Source of the DNA: a bacterium
Lineage (GTDB): Bacteria > Bacillota > Bacilli > Lactobacillales > Streptococcaceae
Direction: 5' to 3'
NCBI GenBank assembly: GCA_905221545.1
Contig: CAJNDO010000008.1
Coordinates: forward strand, 45,501-109,500
Length of the DNA: 64,000 nt
Within the stretch, counting starts at the first letter, position 1; each line of letters starts with the position of its first letter. The notes under the pieces are model-generated. The model was not told where the DNA came from, did no database searches, and saw only the letters and a program-made list of their open reading frames with translations. The translations under genes and the position numbers were made by a program. Shown piece by piece: positions 18,205 to 26,913 of this stretch.

Positions 18205-20049
18205 ATGTTTACAAAATTAAAACAGACCTTTATCGGTCGTCCTCTTAAGTCCTTAACAGAAGGCGAGGGAGGGCTGCTGGGAAAAATGCAGGCCTTGGCC
18301 ATGTTGTCAAGCGACGCTCTATCTTCCATTGCCTATGGACCTGAGCAAGTAGTCCTCGTCTTGGCTAGTCTCTCTCCACTTGCTATATGGTGGAGCCTTC
18401 CTATCGGCCTTTTTGTCCTCCTACTCCTGGCCAGTCTGACCGTTTCCTACCGTCAAATCATCCACGCCTACCCTCAAGGAGGAGGGGCCTATATGGTTAC
18501 TCGAGAAAATCTATCGCCCGAGCTAGGCTTGATTGCTGGAGGTAGTCTACTGGTTGACTACATGCTAACTGTGGCGGTATCGGTATCATCTGGAGCTGAT
18601 GCTATTACAGCAGCCCTCCCTGCCCTCCACCCTTACAACCTCCACATCTCCATTTTTCTAGTTTGCTTACTCATGCTCTTGAACTTACGGGGGTTGAAAG
18701 AATCTGCCAGTTCACTGATGATTCCTGTCTATCTCTTTATCATCAGTACTGTCTTTCTCTTGCTCTATGGAATTTTTCAACTAATGACAGGTACTCTCAG
18801 CTATCAGGCGACTTCTCCTATTGGGCATGCTGTACCGAGTCTGTCTATCGTTCTCATTCTAAGAGCCTTCACCAGCGGCTCTGCCTCTCTAACAGGGGTT
18901 GAAGCTATTTCAAATGCCGTTCCCTTTTTCAAGGCTCCAAAAGAAAAGAATGCAGCTCAGACCTTGACCATCATGTCACTGATTCTAGGATTTCTTTTTG
19001 CAGGCATTACCTTCCTAAACTACTGGATGGGGATTATGCCTCAACACGGAGAAACCATCCTCTCACAGATGGCTCAAGGCATCCTTGGCAATTCCTTCTT
19101 AGGTCACCTTGGCTATTATATCTTCCAATTCTCCACAGCCTTGATTTTAGCCGTAGCTGCAAACACTGGTTTTTCAGCCTTCCCTATGCTGGCCTACAAT
19201 ATGGCTAAAAACAAGTACATGCCTCATCTCTTTATGGAAAAGGGAGACCGACTAGGCTACTCCAATGGAATCTTAACTCTGGCATTTGGGGCTATGATTC
19301 TTCTTCTCATTTTTAATGGTAATACCGAACGTTTGATTCCTCTCTATACTATCGGTGTCTTCGTGCCCTTTGCCCTTTCTCAGACTGGGATGATTCGTCA
19401 TTGGAAAAAAGAAAAAGAGGCAAATTTCTTAAAACCTGCCCTTGCCAATATCCTTGGAGCCATCATTTGCTACGCTATCGTGCTGATCCTGCTCTTTTTC
19501 CGTCTCAGTGATATCTGGCCTTTCTTCCCGATTATTCTCGTACTCACCCTACTTTTCTTGGCCATTCACAGTCATTACCAAAAAGTGGCCCAACAACTGC
19601 GTCTCTATGAAGGAATCGAAAAACGTACCTACGATGGCAATCTGGTTCTCGTCCTAGTAGGAAATGTCACCCGTGTAAGCGTTGGAGCTATTAACTACGC
19701 TCAAAGTATCGGAGATGAAGTCTTAGCTATGCACATTTCTACTAAGGAAACAGCAGAGAAAGACCAAGAAATTCTCCAAGAATTTGCCGATTACTTCCCA
19801 ACCATTACTCTGAAAAATATCAAGACCAGTTATCGCGATATCATCACGCCTACTGTCAAGTATGTCAAACGTATTTCCGAGGATGCCCAGAAAAAGAACT
19901 ATACAGTCACTGTCCTCGTTCCTCAGTTTATCCCTAATAAACCTTGGCAAAATATCCTGCACAATCAGATGAGCCTCAAACTCAAATACGCCCTTCGTTG
20001 GCACCAGGACGTCGTTGTCGCTAGCTATTCCTATCACTTAAAAGAATAA
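18205..20049 (+). CDS. kimA: APC-superfamily potassium importer, KimA type
   Basis: Membrane protein of 614 residues, closely resembling Bacillus subtilis KimA (YdaO), a high-affinity K+/H+ symporter. Shared stretches include ALAMLSSDALSSIAYGPEQ (~33-51), SYRQIIHAYPQGGGAYMVT (~88-106), GLIAGGSLLVDYMLTVAVS (~115-133) and LNLRGLKESAS (~160-170). About twelve hydrophobic helices precede a cytosolic C-terminal domain (~470-614) that in KimA is adenine-nucleotide-like and binds c-di-AMP. The ATG at 18205 follows AAGGAAATGACC; an ATG 27 bases upstream lacks a ribosome site. It is divergent from the surface-protein gene. Older annotation would call it a general amino acid permease; the KimA call rests on remembered sequence similarity. 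Confidence 0.8.
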   Translation: MFTKLKQTFIGRPLKSLTEGEGGLLGKMQALAMLSSDALSSIAYGPEQVVLVLASLSPLAIWWSLPIGLFVLLLLASLTVSYRQIIHAYPQGGGAYMVTRENLSPELGLIAGGSLLVDYMLTVAVSVSSGADAITAALPALHPYNLHISIFLVCLLMLLNLRGLKESASSLMIPVYLFIISTVFLLLYGIFQLMTGTLSYQATSPIGHAVPSLSIVLILRAFTSGSASLTGVEAISNAVPFFKAPKEKNAAQTLTIMSLILGFLFAGITFLNYWMGIMPQHGETILSQMAQGILGNSFLGHLGYYIFQFSTALILAVAANTGFSAFPMLAYNMAKNKYMPHLFMEKGDRLGYSNGILTLAFGAMILLLIFNGNTERLIPLYTIGVFVPFALSQTGMIRHWKKEKEANFLKPALANILGAIICYAIVLILLFFRLSDIWPFFPIILVLTLLFLAIHSHYQKVAQQLRLYEGIEKRTYDGNLVLVLVGNVTRVSVGAINYAQSIGDEVLAMHISTKETAEKDQEILQEFADYFPTITLKNIKTSYRDIITPTVKYVKRISEDAQKKNYTVTVLVPQFIPNKPWQNILHNQMSLKLKYALRWHQDVVVASYSYHLKE

Positions 20050-20051
20050 AG

Positions 20052-20093
20052 AAAAGGCCCTACCAGAAGCAAGAAGCTCTGGTAAGGCCTTTT
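20052..20093 (+). terminator. Terminator after kimA
   Basis: Arms AAAAGGCCCTACCAGA and TCTGGTAAGGCCTTTT pair with one bulge and are followed by TTTTCC. The complement begins with AAAA, so it may also work in the other direction. Confidence 0.85.
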
Positions 20094-20114
20094 CCTGAAT
20101 CCAGCCACTATGCT

Positions 20115-20311
20115 TATACTCAATGAAAATCAAAGAGCAAACTAGGAAGCTAGCCACAGGCTGCTCAAAGCACTGCTTTGAGGTTGTAGATGAAACTGAC
20201 GAAGTCAGCTCAAAACACTGTTTTGAGGTTGCAGACAGAACTGACGAAGTCAGTAAACATATATACGGTAAGGCAACGCTAACGTGGTTTGAAGAGATTT
20301 TCGAAGAGTAT
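20115..20311 (+). repeat. BOX element, two boxB-type units
   Basis: Plus-oriented boxA starting TATACTCAATGAAAATC, two 45-base units each with ACTGACGAAGTCAG, and a boxC ending TTTTCGAAGAGTAT. It lies between the convergent ends of kimA and the oligopeptide-binding gene. Confidence 0.92.
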
Positions 20312-20336
20312 TAACTGAAAAGCATGACTAGGAATA

Positions 20337-22301
20337 CTATTGAATGTGGTTAGCTAAATCTTCCTGAGCTTTTTTATTTGACTCAGCTTTTTCTTTTAGC
20401 CATTTTTCATAAAGTTCTTGGTACTGTTTAGCAGTTACTGGCTCTTTTTGCAATTCAACATATTTGTAGTTGTCTGCATTTCCCTTATGACCAACGAATG
20501 AGAATGGGCCTGTAAACGGTACAGTCTTACGGAAGATTGGGTTAGCTCCACCACTCTGAACTGGTAGGAACAAGGCGCTATCCGTCAACCAAGCTTGGGC
20601 TTCAGCATATTTTTCATAGCGAGTTTGAGTATCTGTGATTTCCGCATCAGCCTGATCCAAGAGTTTCTTGTAGTCAGCAAGACCAATCTTGTCCTTCACT
20701 TCCTTGTCTTTTCCTTCAGACAAGCCCATATTTTTCAACTGAGAACCTGTCTCTGGATCTAGAATCGCTAGGTAAGTCTTAGGATCTGAGTAGTCTCCAC
20801 CCCATCCTGAGATGTCGATATCGTAGTCTTTTTGTTCTGCTGTATCTGCAAAGTAGGTTGCCTGGTCTTTTTCATCTGGAGAAAGTTGGATAACATCGAT
20901 AACCACATTATCCTTACCAAGAGTTTCTTCCACTGTTTGTTTGAAAGATCCGGCCTGTTGCACATCTAATTTAGCAGTCTGGTCAACTGGCATATCCAAA
21001 TGAATTGGGAAGGTTACTCCCTGTGCTTGCAGACTTTCTTTAGCCTTCGCAAACTTCTCTTTGGCCTTGTCAGGGTTCAAGAAGGCTTGCTTACCATCGT
21101 TTAGGTTAATATTTGCCCAATCTTTACCGTAGTTGACAATTTTTTCATTAACAATATCACCAAAGTTCTTATCACCAACTTGGACAAAGTTACTTGGTGT
21201 AACTGTGTTACGCAAGATACGGTCTGCTCCATCTTCACCATTTGTCTGGGCTGCATAAGCATGACGGTCAAAGGCAAAGTTGATAGCCTGACGGAAATCT
21301 TTATTCTGCATAGCTGCGCGTGAATCTGTCTTTTCCTTATCAGACTGTTTCATAGTCTGCTTGTAACTTTGACGATTGACGTTGAAAAGATAATAGAAAG
21401 TAACTGAGTTTTGCGGTGTATAGGTAATCTTGTCCTCATTTCCCTTCTTGAGTTCAGCAAAGACTGAACTTGTTGGGAAGATACGGCCATCTGTATAGTT
21501 ACCATCCAAGAAACCTCTAGCAATGCTGTCTTGGTCAGATCCGTCAAAGAAAGAGAGTTTCACTTTCTCGATTTTAACATTGTCCTTATCCCAGTAATTA
21601 GGGTTTTTATCAAATTCAATCAAAGATTTTGATGTGAAAGATTTAAACAAGTAAGGACCATTTGACAAGATACTTGATGGTGTCACACTTCCAAAGTCAT
21701 CTCCCTTAGACTTCAAGAAGGCTTCATTTACAGGACTAAGAATACTTGCTGTTGTTTTAGAGTTCCAATAAGTTTCAGGTTGGTTGAGGGTGTATTGTAG
21801 TGTGTAATCATCCACTGCCTTCACACCAACAGTTCCAAAATCAGATGATTTTCCTTCAACATAGTCTGCTAGACCCTTGATGGAGTCTTGTACCAAGTAC
21901 AAGTTTTCAGCCTTTTTATCAGCCGCATACTTGAGACCAGTCACAAAGTCATGAGCCGTTACATCCGCATACTCTTCTCCTTCAGAAGTATACCATTTGG
22001 CCCCCTGACGGATTTTATAAGTGTAAGTCAAACCATCTTTTGACACTGTCCATGACTCAGCCATAGATGGAATGAGATTTCCATACTGGTCGTTTTCCAA
22101 CAAGCCATCAATCAAGTTGGCTGTGATACTAGATGTAGAGTCTCGAGTAGAGGTAATGTAATCCAAGGTATCTGGGTTGTTAACAAAGATATAAGAGTAA
22201 GTCTTGTCAGCATTACTTGATTGAGATGACCCACATGCAGCTAGAGCTAGACCTGCTGTCAAAGCCATAGCTCCAAAAAGCATAACTTTTGATTTCTTCA
22301 T
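20337..22301 (-). CDS. Oligopeptide-binding lipoprotein, AliA/AliB/AmiA family
   Basis: Extracellular substrate-binding protein of peptide ABC transporters (SBP family 5), 654 residues. The lipoprotein signal ends in LALAAC (Cys ~23), placing it on the outer face of the membrane through a diacylglycerol anchor. The SBP_5 core (~60-560) shows LDYITSTRDSTSSITANLID and WTVSKDGLTYTYKIRQGAKW. No permease or ATPase gene is adjacent, so it likely feeds the Ami permease encoded elsewhere, as Ali proteins do in pneumococcus. Pneumococcal aliA and aliB sit at other loci, so this may be an additional Ali-type paralogue. Which subtype it is cannot be settled by eye. GGAG precedes the ATG. Confidence 0.88.
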   Translation of the reverse strand: MKKSKVMLFGAMALTAGLALAACGSSQSSNADKTYSYIFVNNPDTLDYITSTRDSTSSITANLIDGLLENDQYGNLIPSMAESWTVSKDGLTYTYKIRQGAKWYTSEGEEYADVTAHDFVTGLKYAADKKAENLYLVQDSIKGLADYVEGKSSDFGTVGVKAVDDYTLQYTLNQPETYWNSKTTASILSPVNEAFLKSKGDDFGSVTPSSILSNGPYLFKSFTSKSLIEFDKNPNYWDKDNVKIEKVKLSFFDGSDQDSIARGFLDGNYTDGRIFPTSSVFAELKKGNEDKITYTPQNSVTFYYLFNVNRQSYKQTMKQSDKEKTDSRAAMQNKDFRQAINFAFDRHAYAAQTNGEDGADRILRNTVTPSNFVQVGDKNFGDIVNEKIVNYGKDWANINLNDGKQAFLNPDKAKEKFAKAKESLQAQGVTFPIHLDMPVDQTAKLDVQQAGSFKQTVEETLGKDNVVIDVIQLSPDEKDQATYFADTAEQKDYDIDISGWGGDYSDPKTYLAILDPETGSQLKNMGLSEGKDKEVKDKIGLADYKKLLDQADAEITDTQTRYEKYAEAQAWLTDSALFLPVQSGGANPIFRKTVPFTGPFSFVGHKGNADNYKYVELQKEPVTAKQYQELYEKWLKEKAESNKKAQEDLANHIQ

Positions 22302-22333
22302 GATTATTCTCCATTTTTTACAGTATGTGAAAT

Positions 22334-22339
22334 ATTATA
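22334..22339 (-). promoter_or_regulatory. -10 element of the oligopeptide-binding gene
   Basis: TATAAT on the minus strand 33 bases before the ATG, with a weak TTTATA at 17-base spacing upstream. The gene therefore probably has its own transcript, separate from rpmH. Confidence 0.45.
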
Positions 22340-22387
22340 CACCATTTGAGCGAAAATATAAAGCCTTTTGTACTTTTTTACAAAAAT

Positions 22388-22421
22388 AAAAATCAGTAGA
22401 CTCGAGTTCCTACTGATTTTT
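22388..22421 (-). terminator. Terminator after rpmH
   Basis: Perfect twelve-base arms AAAAATCAGTAG and CTACTGATTTTT with a ten-base loop. T runs flank both sides, so it may be bidirectional. Confidence 0.88.
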
Positions 22422-22438
22422 GATATAGTTCGTTTGGA

Positions 22439-22573
22439 TTATGCAGCCAAAACTTTGCGTCCTTTACGACGACGAGCTGCCAATACGCGACGACCGTTTT
22501 TAGTTGACATACGGTTACGGAATCCGTGTTTGCGCGCACGACGAAGTTTACTTGGTTGATAAGTACGTTTCAC
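22439..22573 (-). CDS. rpmH: 50S ribosomal protein L34
   Basis: A 44-residue, very basic protein reading (M)[18 protein letters not shown]... and ending RKGRKVLAA, an unmistakable L34. It uses a GTG start with AGGAGG eight bases upstream, which is why an ATG-only search would miss it. The protein is a late-assembling component of the large subunit near domain I and III of 23S rRNA. Here it stands alone, without rnpA and the origin region that often flank it. Confidence 0.97.
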
Positions 22574-22727
22574 GATGAATACCTCCTCATAGATTTTGTA
22601 TTCGTTTAGCCGGCTATAAAGTGATCAGTTACTAAACATACTTTACTATTCTATCTGATTCTTTCACTTTTGTCAATAGCTCTAGGCAAATGTTTCCAGC
22701 TTTTTAGCGCTTTTTCTGATGTAAGCC

Positions 22728-23942
22728 CTATCTACGATACTGTTTCAAGAAACGAGTCATCTTTTCTTGGATTTGGGCTAGTTCATCAACACGAGGAAGG
22801 TAAACGATACGGAAGTGGTCTGGTTCCTGCCAGTTAAAACCTCGACCATGAACCAAGAGAACCTTTTCCTGCTTCAAGAAATCAAGAACAAACTGCTCAT
22901 CATCATCGATACGGTACATAGTGCGGTCGATTTTAGGGAAGATATAGAGTCCCGCCTTGGGTTTAACGGCAGACAAACCTGGAATATCTTGAATAGCATT
23001 GTAGATGAAGTTTCTTTGCTCGTAGATTCGTCCACCAGGAAGGAGCAATTCATCGACTGATTGGTGGCCACCCAAGGAAGTTTGTACGACTTGTTGAGCC
23101 AAAACATTAGAGCAAAGGCGCATATTGGACAGCATATTGAGACCTTCGATATAGCCTTTAACATGTGTCTTAGGACCAGACAAGACCATCCAACCCACAC
23201 GGAAACCAGCGATACGATGAGATTTTGACAGACCATTCATGCTGACACAGAAGACATCAGGTGCCAAGCTCGCCACAGGCGTATGCACATGCCCATCCAT
23301 TACCATGCGGTCGTAGATTTCATCCGCAAAGATGATCAAATCGTTCTGACGAGCAATCTCAATAATCTCCAGCAAAAGTTCCTTAGGATAAAGGGCTCCA
23401 GTTGGGTTGTTTGGATTGATAAGGACGATTGCCTTGGTATTGGAAGTGATTTTTGACTTGATATCGTCAATATCAGGATACCATTCTGCAGCTTCATCAC
23501 AGATATAGTGAACGGCATTTCCTCCAGCTAGACTGACAGCCGCTGTCCAGAGAGGATAGTCTGGCATAGGCACTAAGACCTCGTCTCCGTTGTCCAAAAG
23601 CCCCTGCATGGACATAACAATCAATTCACTGACACCATTTCCAAGGTAAATATCATCAATATCTACGTTTGGGAATTTCTTCAATTGGCAATACTGCATG
23701 ATGGCCTTACGGGCTGAGAAAATCCCTTTGGAGTCAGAATACCCTTCACTATCACGCGCATTCATAATCAAGTCATGAATGACCTCGTCTGGCGCTGTAA
23801 AGCCAAATTCTGCTGGATTTCCTGTATTCAGACGTAAAATCTTTTCTCCGTTTGCTCGCATCCGCATAGCTTCTTCCAAAACAGGACCACGGATATCATA
23901 AGCAACATGCTCTAACTTACTAGACTTGTTATATTCTTTCAT
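22728..23942 (-). CDS. alaA: Class I aminotransferase, AlaA (alanine transaminase) type
   Basis: PLP-dependent aminotransferase, 404 residues. It closely tracks E. coli AlaA, which makes alanine from pyruvate and glutamate. Shared stretches include SSKLEHVAYDIRGPVLEEA (N-terminus), DIYLGNGVSELIV (~98-110), INPNNPTGALYPKELLLEI (~175), IIFADEIYDRMV (~205) and the Schiff-base lysine in NGLSKSHRIAGFRVGWMV (~237). The start codon lies after GGAAACAAG. It is monocistronic by spacing. A broader-specificity aminotransferase is possible. Confidence 0.88.
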   Translation of the reverse strand: MKEYNKSSKLEHVAYDIRGPVLEEAMRMRANGEKILRLNTGNPAEFGFTAPDEVIHDLIMNARDSEGYSDSKGIFSARKAIMQYCQLKKFPNVDIDDIYLGNGVSELIVMSMQGLLDNGDEVLVPMPDYPLWTAAVSLAGGNAVHYICDEAAEWYPDIDDIKSKITSNTKAIVLINPNNPTGALYPKELLLEIIEIARQNDLIIFADEIYDRMVMDGHVHTPVASLAPDVFCVSMNGLSKSHRIAGFRVGWMVLSGPKTHVKGYIEGLNMLSNMRLCSNVLAQQVVQTSLGGHQSVDELLLPGGRIYEQRNFIYNAIQDIPGLSAVKPKAGLYIFPKIDRTMYRIDDDEQFVLDFLKQEKVLLVHGRGFNWQEPDHFRIVYLPRVDELAQIQEKMTRFLKQYRR

Positions 23943-24098
23943 CTTGTTTCCTCAATTCATCAGGATAGTAACATTATACCACTAGAAAGAGAATGGGACA
24001 AGTTTGCTGAAATGTGTTACTAGATTCGGATAGAAGAAAAGCCTCACTAAAAGCGAGGCCGAGACAGCGGTGATAGCAGGTATTTTGCGAGAGACACA

Positions 24099-24401
24099 TC
24101 ACATACCAAAAGATAAACCTAGAAAAAGCAAGCCTAAAAAGGAGTCATAGAGAAGATTAAACATGAGGAAAAGCCCCCATATCATCAAGTAATCCCAGCG
24201 CCCACTTCTTTTTGCAACTAGGAATAATAACAGATGGTAGAGTAGGTGAAAGACTAAAAAGCCAATAAAACCTGGATAGAGAAGTGGAATCAACTTTTCT
24301 AATTGCCAGATCATAATCACTTCTACCAAGACAGAAACTAGGATGATTCCATAATAAAGGAAATTTGATTTTTTTGTTTCTTGAAAAGAGTTTTTCATCA
24401 T
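24099..24401 (-). CDS. Small multi-pass membrane protein, function unknown
   Basis: About 100 residues with three predicted membrane helices: YYGIILVSVLVEVIMIWQL, LYPGFIGFLVFHLLYHLLLF and WGLFLMFNLLYDSFLGLLFL. I do not recognise a family. The frame is open further upstream from a GTG, but the ATG at 24401 follows GGGAGGGAG and is preferred. It is divergent from the UspA gene. Confidence 0.7.
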   Translation of the reverse strand: MMKNSFQETKKSNFLYYGIILVSVLVEVIMIWQLEKLIPLLYPGFIGFLVFHLLYHLLLFLVAKRSGRWDYLMIWGLFLMFNLLYDSFLGLLFLGLSFGM

Positions 24402-24503
24402 TCTCCCTCCCTTCACTTCTTTCCTGCTATCCTTTCTTTTATTTTATCATATATTTATATAGTTTTTAAGCACTAACATTCTTTTGAAAAATACTTTTTT
24501 TGC

Positions 24504-24532
24504 TTTACTTCTATAGTGAAAAGGTTTACAAT
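24504..24532 (+). promoter_or_regulatory. Probable uspA promoter
   Basis: TTTACT (24504-24509), 17-base spacer, TACAAT (24527-24532), ~31 bases before the ATG. The -35 matches consensus at 4 of 6 positions. Confidence 0.5.
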
Positions 24533-24562
24533 TATAGTAAGAAAATTTCAGGAGGTTTCATT

Positions 24563-25015
24563 ATGGCACAACGTTACCAAAATATTATGGTCGCAATCGA
24601 TGGTTCTAAGGAAGCGGACTTGGCTTTTGTCAAGGGAGTTCATTCTGCTCTACGAAACGACGCTAAACTCACCATCGCTCATGTCATTGACACACGCGCT
24701 CTCCAAAGCGTATCCACCTTTGATGCTGAAGTTTACGAAGAACTCCAAGTCGACGCTGAAAGTTTGATGAAAGAGTACGAAAAACGCGCTAAAGATGCTG
24801 GTGTGACAGATGTTCATATCGTCATCGAAATGGGAAATCCAAAGACTCTCTTGGCACGTACTATTCCTGATGCTGAGGAAGTGGATCTCATCCTCGTTGG
24901 CGCAACTGGTCTCAACGCCTTTGAACGCCTCTTGGTCGGTTCTTCATCTGAATACATCCTCCGCCATGCTAAGGTCGATTTGCTGGTAGTCAGAGAACAA
25001 GAAAAAACTTTATAA
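24563..25015 (+). CDS. Universal stress protein, UspA family
   Basis: Cytosolic UspA-domain protein of 150 residues. The N-terminal strand and loop YQNIMVAIDGSKEA and the nucleotide-binding motif LVGATGLNAFERLLVGSSSEYIL (G-2x-G-9x-G-S/T) near 115-135 are both present, so ATP binding is plausible. AGGAGG lies six bases before the ATG. Role in streptococci is general stress tolerance; no specific partner is evident here. Confidence 0.92.
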   Translation: MAQRYQNIMVAIDGSKEADLAFVKGVHSALRNDAKLTIAHVIDTRALQSVSTFDAEVYEELQVDAESLMKEYEKRAKDAGVTDVHIVIEMGNPKTLLARTIPDAEEVDLILVGATGLNAFERLLVGSSSEYILRHAKVDLLVVREQEKTL

Positions 25016-25023
25016 TCACGAAG

Positions 25024-25047
25024 AAAAGGAGCACAGAGCTCCTTTTT
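25024..25047 (+). terminator. Terminator after uspA
   Basis: AAAAGGAGC and GCTCCTTTTT arms with a five-base loop, followed by T residues, nine bases after the stop codon. Confidence 0.88.
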
Positions 25048-25057
25048 GTTTACTATT

Positions 25058-25466
25058 TATACTAATTCAAACCACGTCAACGTCGCCTTGCCGTATATAT
25101 GTTACTGACTTCGTCAGTTCTATCTGCAACCTCAAAACGGTGTTTTGAGCTGACTTCGTCAGTTCTATCCACAACCTCAAAACAGTGTTTTGAGCTGACT
25201 TCGTCAGTTCTATCTGCAACCTCAAAACAGTGTTTTGAGCTGACTTCGTCAGTTCTATCTGCAACCTCAAAACAGTGTTTTGAGCTGACTTCGTCAGTTC
25301 TATCTGCAACCTCAAAACAGTGTTTTGAGCTGACTTCGTCAGTTCTATCTGCAACCTCAAAACAGTGTTTTGAGCTGACTTCGTCAGTTTCATCTACAAC
25401 CTCAAAGCAGTACTTTGAGCAGCCTGCGGCTAGTTTCCTAGTTTGCTCTTTGATTCTCATTGAGTA
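25058..25466 (-). repeat. Long BOX element with seven boxB-type units
   Basis: Minus-oriented. BoxA is at the right (TTTGCTCTTTGATTCTCATT on plus), then seven 45-base units each containing CTGACTTCGTCAG on plus, then a boxC shortened by a ~13-base deletion at its outer end. The 45-base unit keeps several frames open, producing false ORFs of repeated SSKHCFEVADRTDEV on one strand and LTSSVLSATSKQCFE on the other. BoxA supplies the stop codon of the HAD-MazG gene. Confidence 0.93.
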
Positions 25467-26848
25467 TTATTTCTCTCTTTATGGCGTTCATAAGCCTTGA
25501 GCTGACGCTGCAGTTCCTTTTTAATAGCAGGTTCTGGAGCATATTTTTCTTCCCAATCATCTGGTTTTAAGATTTTGTGGGTCACTGGATCAAAATGAGC
25601 CTTGCCATCTGGGAAAATTTTCCCCATATTGGCCTGATGGACGATATCAAAAATACGTTCTGGGTCCACCCCCATCAAGACAAAACTACCGTAGGTAAAG
25701 TAAAGTGTGTCAATCAAGGCATCCACCTGCCCTACCAAATCTTGCTGGGCAGGTGTCTTCTTGGCTACTTTATCTGCTGCCTTATCAAGGGCCTGATGAA
25801 GTTGCGATAAAGCTTGACCAAAATCCTCTTCCGAAGGACTGGCAGCTCGAACAAACTCCACCAATTCTTCTATCTTAAAGCCAGCCCTATGGGTTGCACC
25901 TTCTAAATCCCAAGCTCGAGGTTCTTCTTGGGTCCGTTCATCCATCATGTGGTGGAAGGTCTTGACCTTATTGAAATGATAGTCACGGCTGACAAAGACT
26001 TTTTCTGAAGACAAAACACCAAAATGTTCCAAGGCCTTGTGGATCCCGTCTTGCTGATTGCTGGTTGTGATATGCTTGGCAACTTCCTTAACACTGCTAC
26101 TACCATTTCCCATAGCGACCGACATACCGACACCAGCCAGCATTTCTAGGTCGTTATCCGAGTCACCAAAGGCCATGACTTGGTTAAGGTCAAAGCCATA
26201 TTCTTTCCCAACTCGGCGTATGCCTTCTAATTTGGAGTTGCCTTGATTGATGACATCCGCTGCAAATGGATTGCTACGTGTCAATTTCAAGTCTTGAAAA
26301 TCTGCTGCCGCCTTCTCAGATTCTTCTGGTGTCATCAGCATCAAAACTTGGTAGATAGGCTGATTCATCAGGTGAAGCAGGTCTTCTTCCTTTTGGGGAA
26401 CAACCTTGCTGACCATACGATTAAAGGAATGACTCACCGTCCGAGTTAAAACAGAGGGAACGAAGCGACTGATTCGTTGGGAAAAAGAACCCAGACCAAA
26501 AGACATGATTTTAGAACCTAGCATAGCATCCTTGGTCCCTAGGGCAATCTCCTTGCCTTCTTTTTTAGCATAGCTAATTAACTGGCGCAAATGTAACTTG
26601 GAAATTGGGCTCGTGAACAAGACTCTGTCTTTAGTAAAGATATACTGGCCATTGTAGGTTACCGCAAAATCCAGATCCAAATCGTCCATCAATTCCTTAA
26701 CAAAAAAAGGTCCTCGCCCCGTTGCTACACCAACCAGTACCCCTTGTTCTTTGACAATCTTAATCGCGTCCTTAGTGGATTTCAAAACACTCTTGCGATC
26801 GTTGACCAAGGTTCCATCGATATCAAAAAAAACAGCTTTGACTTCCAT
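25457..26848 (-). CDS. Cof-type HAD phosphatase fused to a MazG-like nucleotide pyrophosphohydrolase domain
   Basis: 463-residue two-domain protein. Residues ~1-270 are a HAD-IIB (Cof) phosphatase with VFFDIDGTLVND at the N-terminus, GVATGRG near 42 and FGDSDNDLEML near 230. Residues ~290-440 resemble all-alpha MazG/HisE-like pyrophosphohydrolases (FNKVKTFHHMMDERTQEEPR, FGQALSQLHQALDKAADK, QVDALIDTLYFTYGSFVLMGVDP). A house-cleaning role on phosphosugars or nucleotides is inferred. The start at 26848 (MEVKAVFFDIDG) fits the HAD fold start. The last residues and the stop codon (ACTCAATGA) are encoded by the inserted BOX element, so the original C-terminus may have been replaced by a few residues. 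Confidence 0.85.
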   Translation of the reverse strand: MEVKAVFFDIDGTLVNDRKSVLKSTKDAIKIVKEQGVLVGVATGRGPFFVKELMDDLDLDFAVTYNGQYIFTKDRVLFTSPISKLHLRQLISYAKKEGKEIALGTKDAMLGSKIMSFGLGSFSQRISRFVPSVLTRTVSHSFNRMVSKVVPQKEEDLLHLMNQPIYQVLMLMTPEESEKAAADFQDLKLTRSNPFAADVINQGNSKLEGIRRVGKEYGFDLNQVMAFGDSDNDLEMLAGVGMSVAMGNGSSSVKEVAKHITTSNQQDGIHKALEHFGVLSSEKVFVSRDYHFNKVKTFHHMMDERTQEEPRAWDLEGATHRAGFKIEELVEFVRAASPSEEDFGQALSQLHQALDKAADKVAKKTPAQQDLVGQVDALIDTLYFTYGSFVLMGVDPERIFDIVHQANMGKIFPDGKAHFDPVTHKILKPDDWEEKYAPEPAIKKELQRQLKAYERHKERNNTQ

Positions 26849-26913
26849 CCTATCCCAATCTCCCCTTTTGTGATACAATGATTATACCACATTTCAGAAA
26901 GAGTGAGTAAATC

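Noticed and set aside
18015..18329. 104-codon minus-strand ORF over the kimA start
   Set aside because: It overlaps the consensus kimA promoter and start in antisense and lacks protein-like features.
25058..25466. Regular 45-base repeats resembling a CRISPR array
   Set aside because: There are no unique spacers; the repeats are head-to-tail boxB units within a BOX element that has recognisable boxA and boxC ends.
25067..25500. Repeat ORFs of 108-133 codons on both strands
   Set aside because: They are translations of the BOX repeat, open in several frames because the unit is a multiple of three. No ribosome sites or codon bias support them.
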